A stretch of DNA of 20,130 nucleotides from Zygophlyctis sp. KS116 (lineage: Eukaryota; Chytridiomycota), in the NCBI GenBank assembly GCA_054661495.1, contig BAAFSQ010000184.1, positions 1 through 20,130 on the forward strand, written 5' to 3'. The position numbers were made by a program, and so were the translations under genes. This document shows, piece by piece, positions 19,645 through 20,130 of this stretch (its first letter is position 1; each line of letters opens with the position of its first letter). The notes below the pieces were generated by a model. That model did not search any database. It saw only the letters and a program-made list of their open reading frames with translations, and had not been told where the DNA came from.

Positions 19645-20130
19645 TTAATCGTCCCAATCCTCGGAATCCTCATCGGAATCTATGAATTAAAGACGCGATC
19701 AAATACCTGATTCTCCCACAGCACCTTTTCGTCGATTTAATGCAGCCTTTAATGCAGCTGCTAAATCATCTCCAGTTTCTTCTACTGGTTCTGGGGATAC
19801 TTCTTGCGGACGTTCATTCTGGGGTTTCTTCAAAGAAGTAAGACCGGCATTTCTGATTGAAGACAAGAGATCATTGCGGCCATCGGGAGCCGGGGCCGCT
19901 TTAACTCGAGCAGGAGGAGGTACCTAATAGTTTCTTAACTTAAAATACTTACTGATTGTGAAGATGGTGGAGGAATTCCCTATACTATAAAATTTCTAGG
20001 ATCTTACCTGACGTGGCATTGCAGGTGGAGGAGGACCGCCCTATTATTTAAATATTTCTAAGATAGACTTACCATTCCTGGCATTGGAGGTGGAGGAGGA
20101 CCGCCCTATTATTTAAATATTTCTAAGATA
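19645..20130 (-). CDS. WASP/Las17 homologue, C-terminal polyproline-WH2-connector-acidic part (partial)
   Basis: Arp2/3 activator; only the C-terminus is in the window. Exons (-): 20105-20073, 20040-20008, 19979-19953, 19923-19707, 19679-19645, with introns 20106-20130 and on (partial), 20041-20072, 19980-20007, 19924-19952, 19680-19706. The three short exons encode glycine-proline runs. The 217-nt exon holds WH2 'NDLLSSIRNAGLTSLKK' and connector 'DDLAAALKAALNRRKGAV'. The last exon gives the acidic tip 'DSDEDSEDWDD' and TAA. The penultimate Trp-Asp-Asp is the Arp2/3-contact signature. WH1 and any GTPase-binding domain must lie to the right. A single WH2 plus CA at the very end matches Las17/WASP rather than WAVE or WASH, but the missing N-terminus leaves this open. 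Confidence 0.9.
20023..20130 (-). repeat. 65-bp exon-intron tandem repeat in WASP proline region
   Basis: Bases 20023-20065 and 20088-20130 are identical over 43 nt at an offset of 65, which equals one 33-nt exon plus one 32-nt intron. The two exons encode 'GGPPPPPMPGM' and 'GGPPPPAMPRQ'. The array runs off the right edge, so copy number is unknown. Confidence 0.9.

Noticed and set aside
1-20130. Ciliate origin, suggested by introns near 25 nt
   Set aside because: TAA, TAG and TGA all end recognisable proteins here, and the gene families are fungal/opisthokont.
1-20130. Core microsporidian genome, suggested by compactness
   Set aside because: It has dozens of introns, an mL41 mitochondrial ribosomal protein and long multidomain proteins, which core microsporidia lack.

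Overview
The window is nuclear DNA of a compact, AT-rich eukaryote, most likely an early-diverging fungus or close fungal relative (rozellid, aphelid or chytrid grade). This is an inference from gene content: a Ste11/Byr2-type MAPKKK with SAM and Ras-binding-like domains, a Pan1-like EH/WH2 protein, a formin with GBD/FH3, and fungal-looking eL36 and mL41. TAA, TAG and TGA all act as stops. Genes sit 12-260 bp apart on both strands. Nearly every gene is cut by canonical GT-AG introns of only about 25-34 nt, most often 26-28, so open reading frames look broken until spliced. All exon joins given here were worked out by eye and checked for frame.

Layout. 1-2099 (-): N-terminal and FH1 part of a formin that runs off the left edge. 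2169-9213 (+): a very large (about 2180 aa) endocytic/actin protein with EH-EH-coiled coil-four WH2-connector/acidic-SH3-SH3-DH-PH-C2, in effect Pan1 and long intersectin in one chain. 9254-10033 (+): MgtE/SLC41-type Mg2+ transporter. 10091-10427 (+): ribosomal protein eL36. 10687-13164 (+): a membrane protein with a duplicated bacterial-PH-like module. 13299-14472 (+): leucine-rich-repeat (F-box-like) protein. 14484-14834 (-): mitochondrial ribosomal protein mL41. 15009-15635 (+): a small protein of about 199 aa ending in a WH2-connector-acidic (WCA) module, a candidate undescribed Arp2/3 activator. 15738-18241 (+): MAPKKK. 18297-19522 (-): secreted phosphoesterase/phospholipase C-like enzyme. 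19645-20130 (-): C-terminus of a WASP/Las17 homologue running off the right edge.

Four of the eleven genes are actin nucleators or nucleation-promoting factors, and the large one also carries a Rho-family GEF module. Three encode related WH2 plus connector/acidic modules. A plausible circuit is GEF, then Cdc42/Rho, then formin, WASP and MAPKKK, with WCA modules acting on Arp2/3; clustering alone does not prove functional linkage.

The other notable signal is structural. The proline-rich regions of the formin and of WASP are built from tiny phase-0 exons (27-39 nt) alternating with introns of about 30 nt, and these exon-intron units have been tandemly duplicated, introns included, with perfect identity over tens of bases. 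The large EH/WH2 gene has the same mini-exon style in its WH2/polyproline section. A TAACGCCAC/GTGGCGTTA-like motif and ACGCG palindromes recur just upstream of several start codons.
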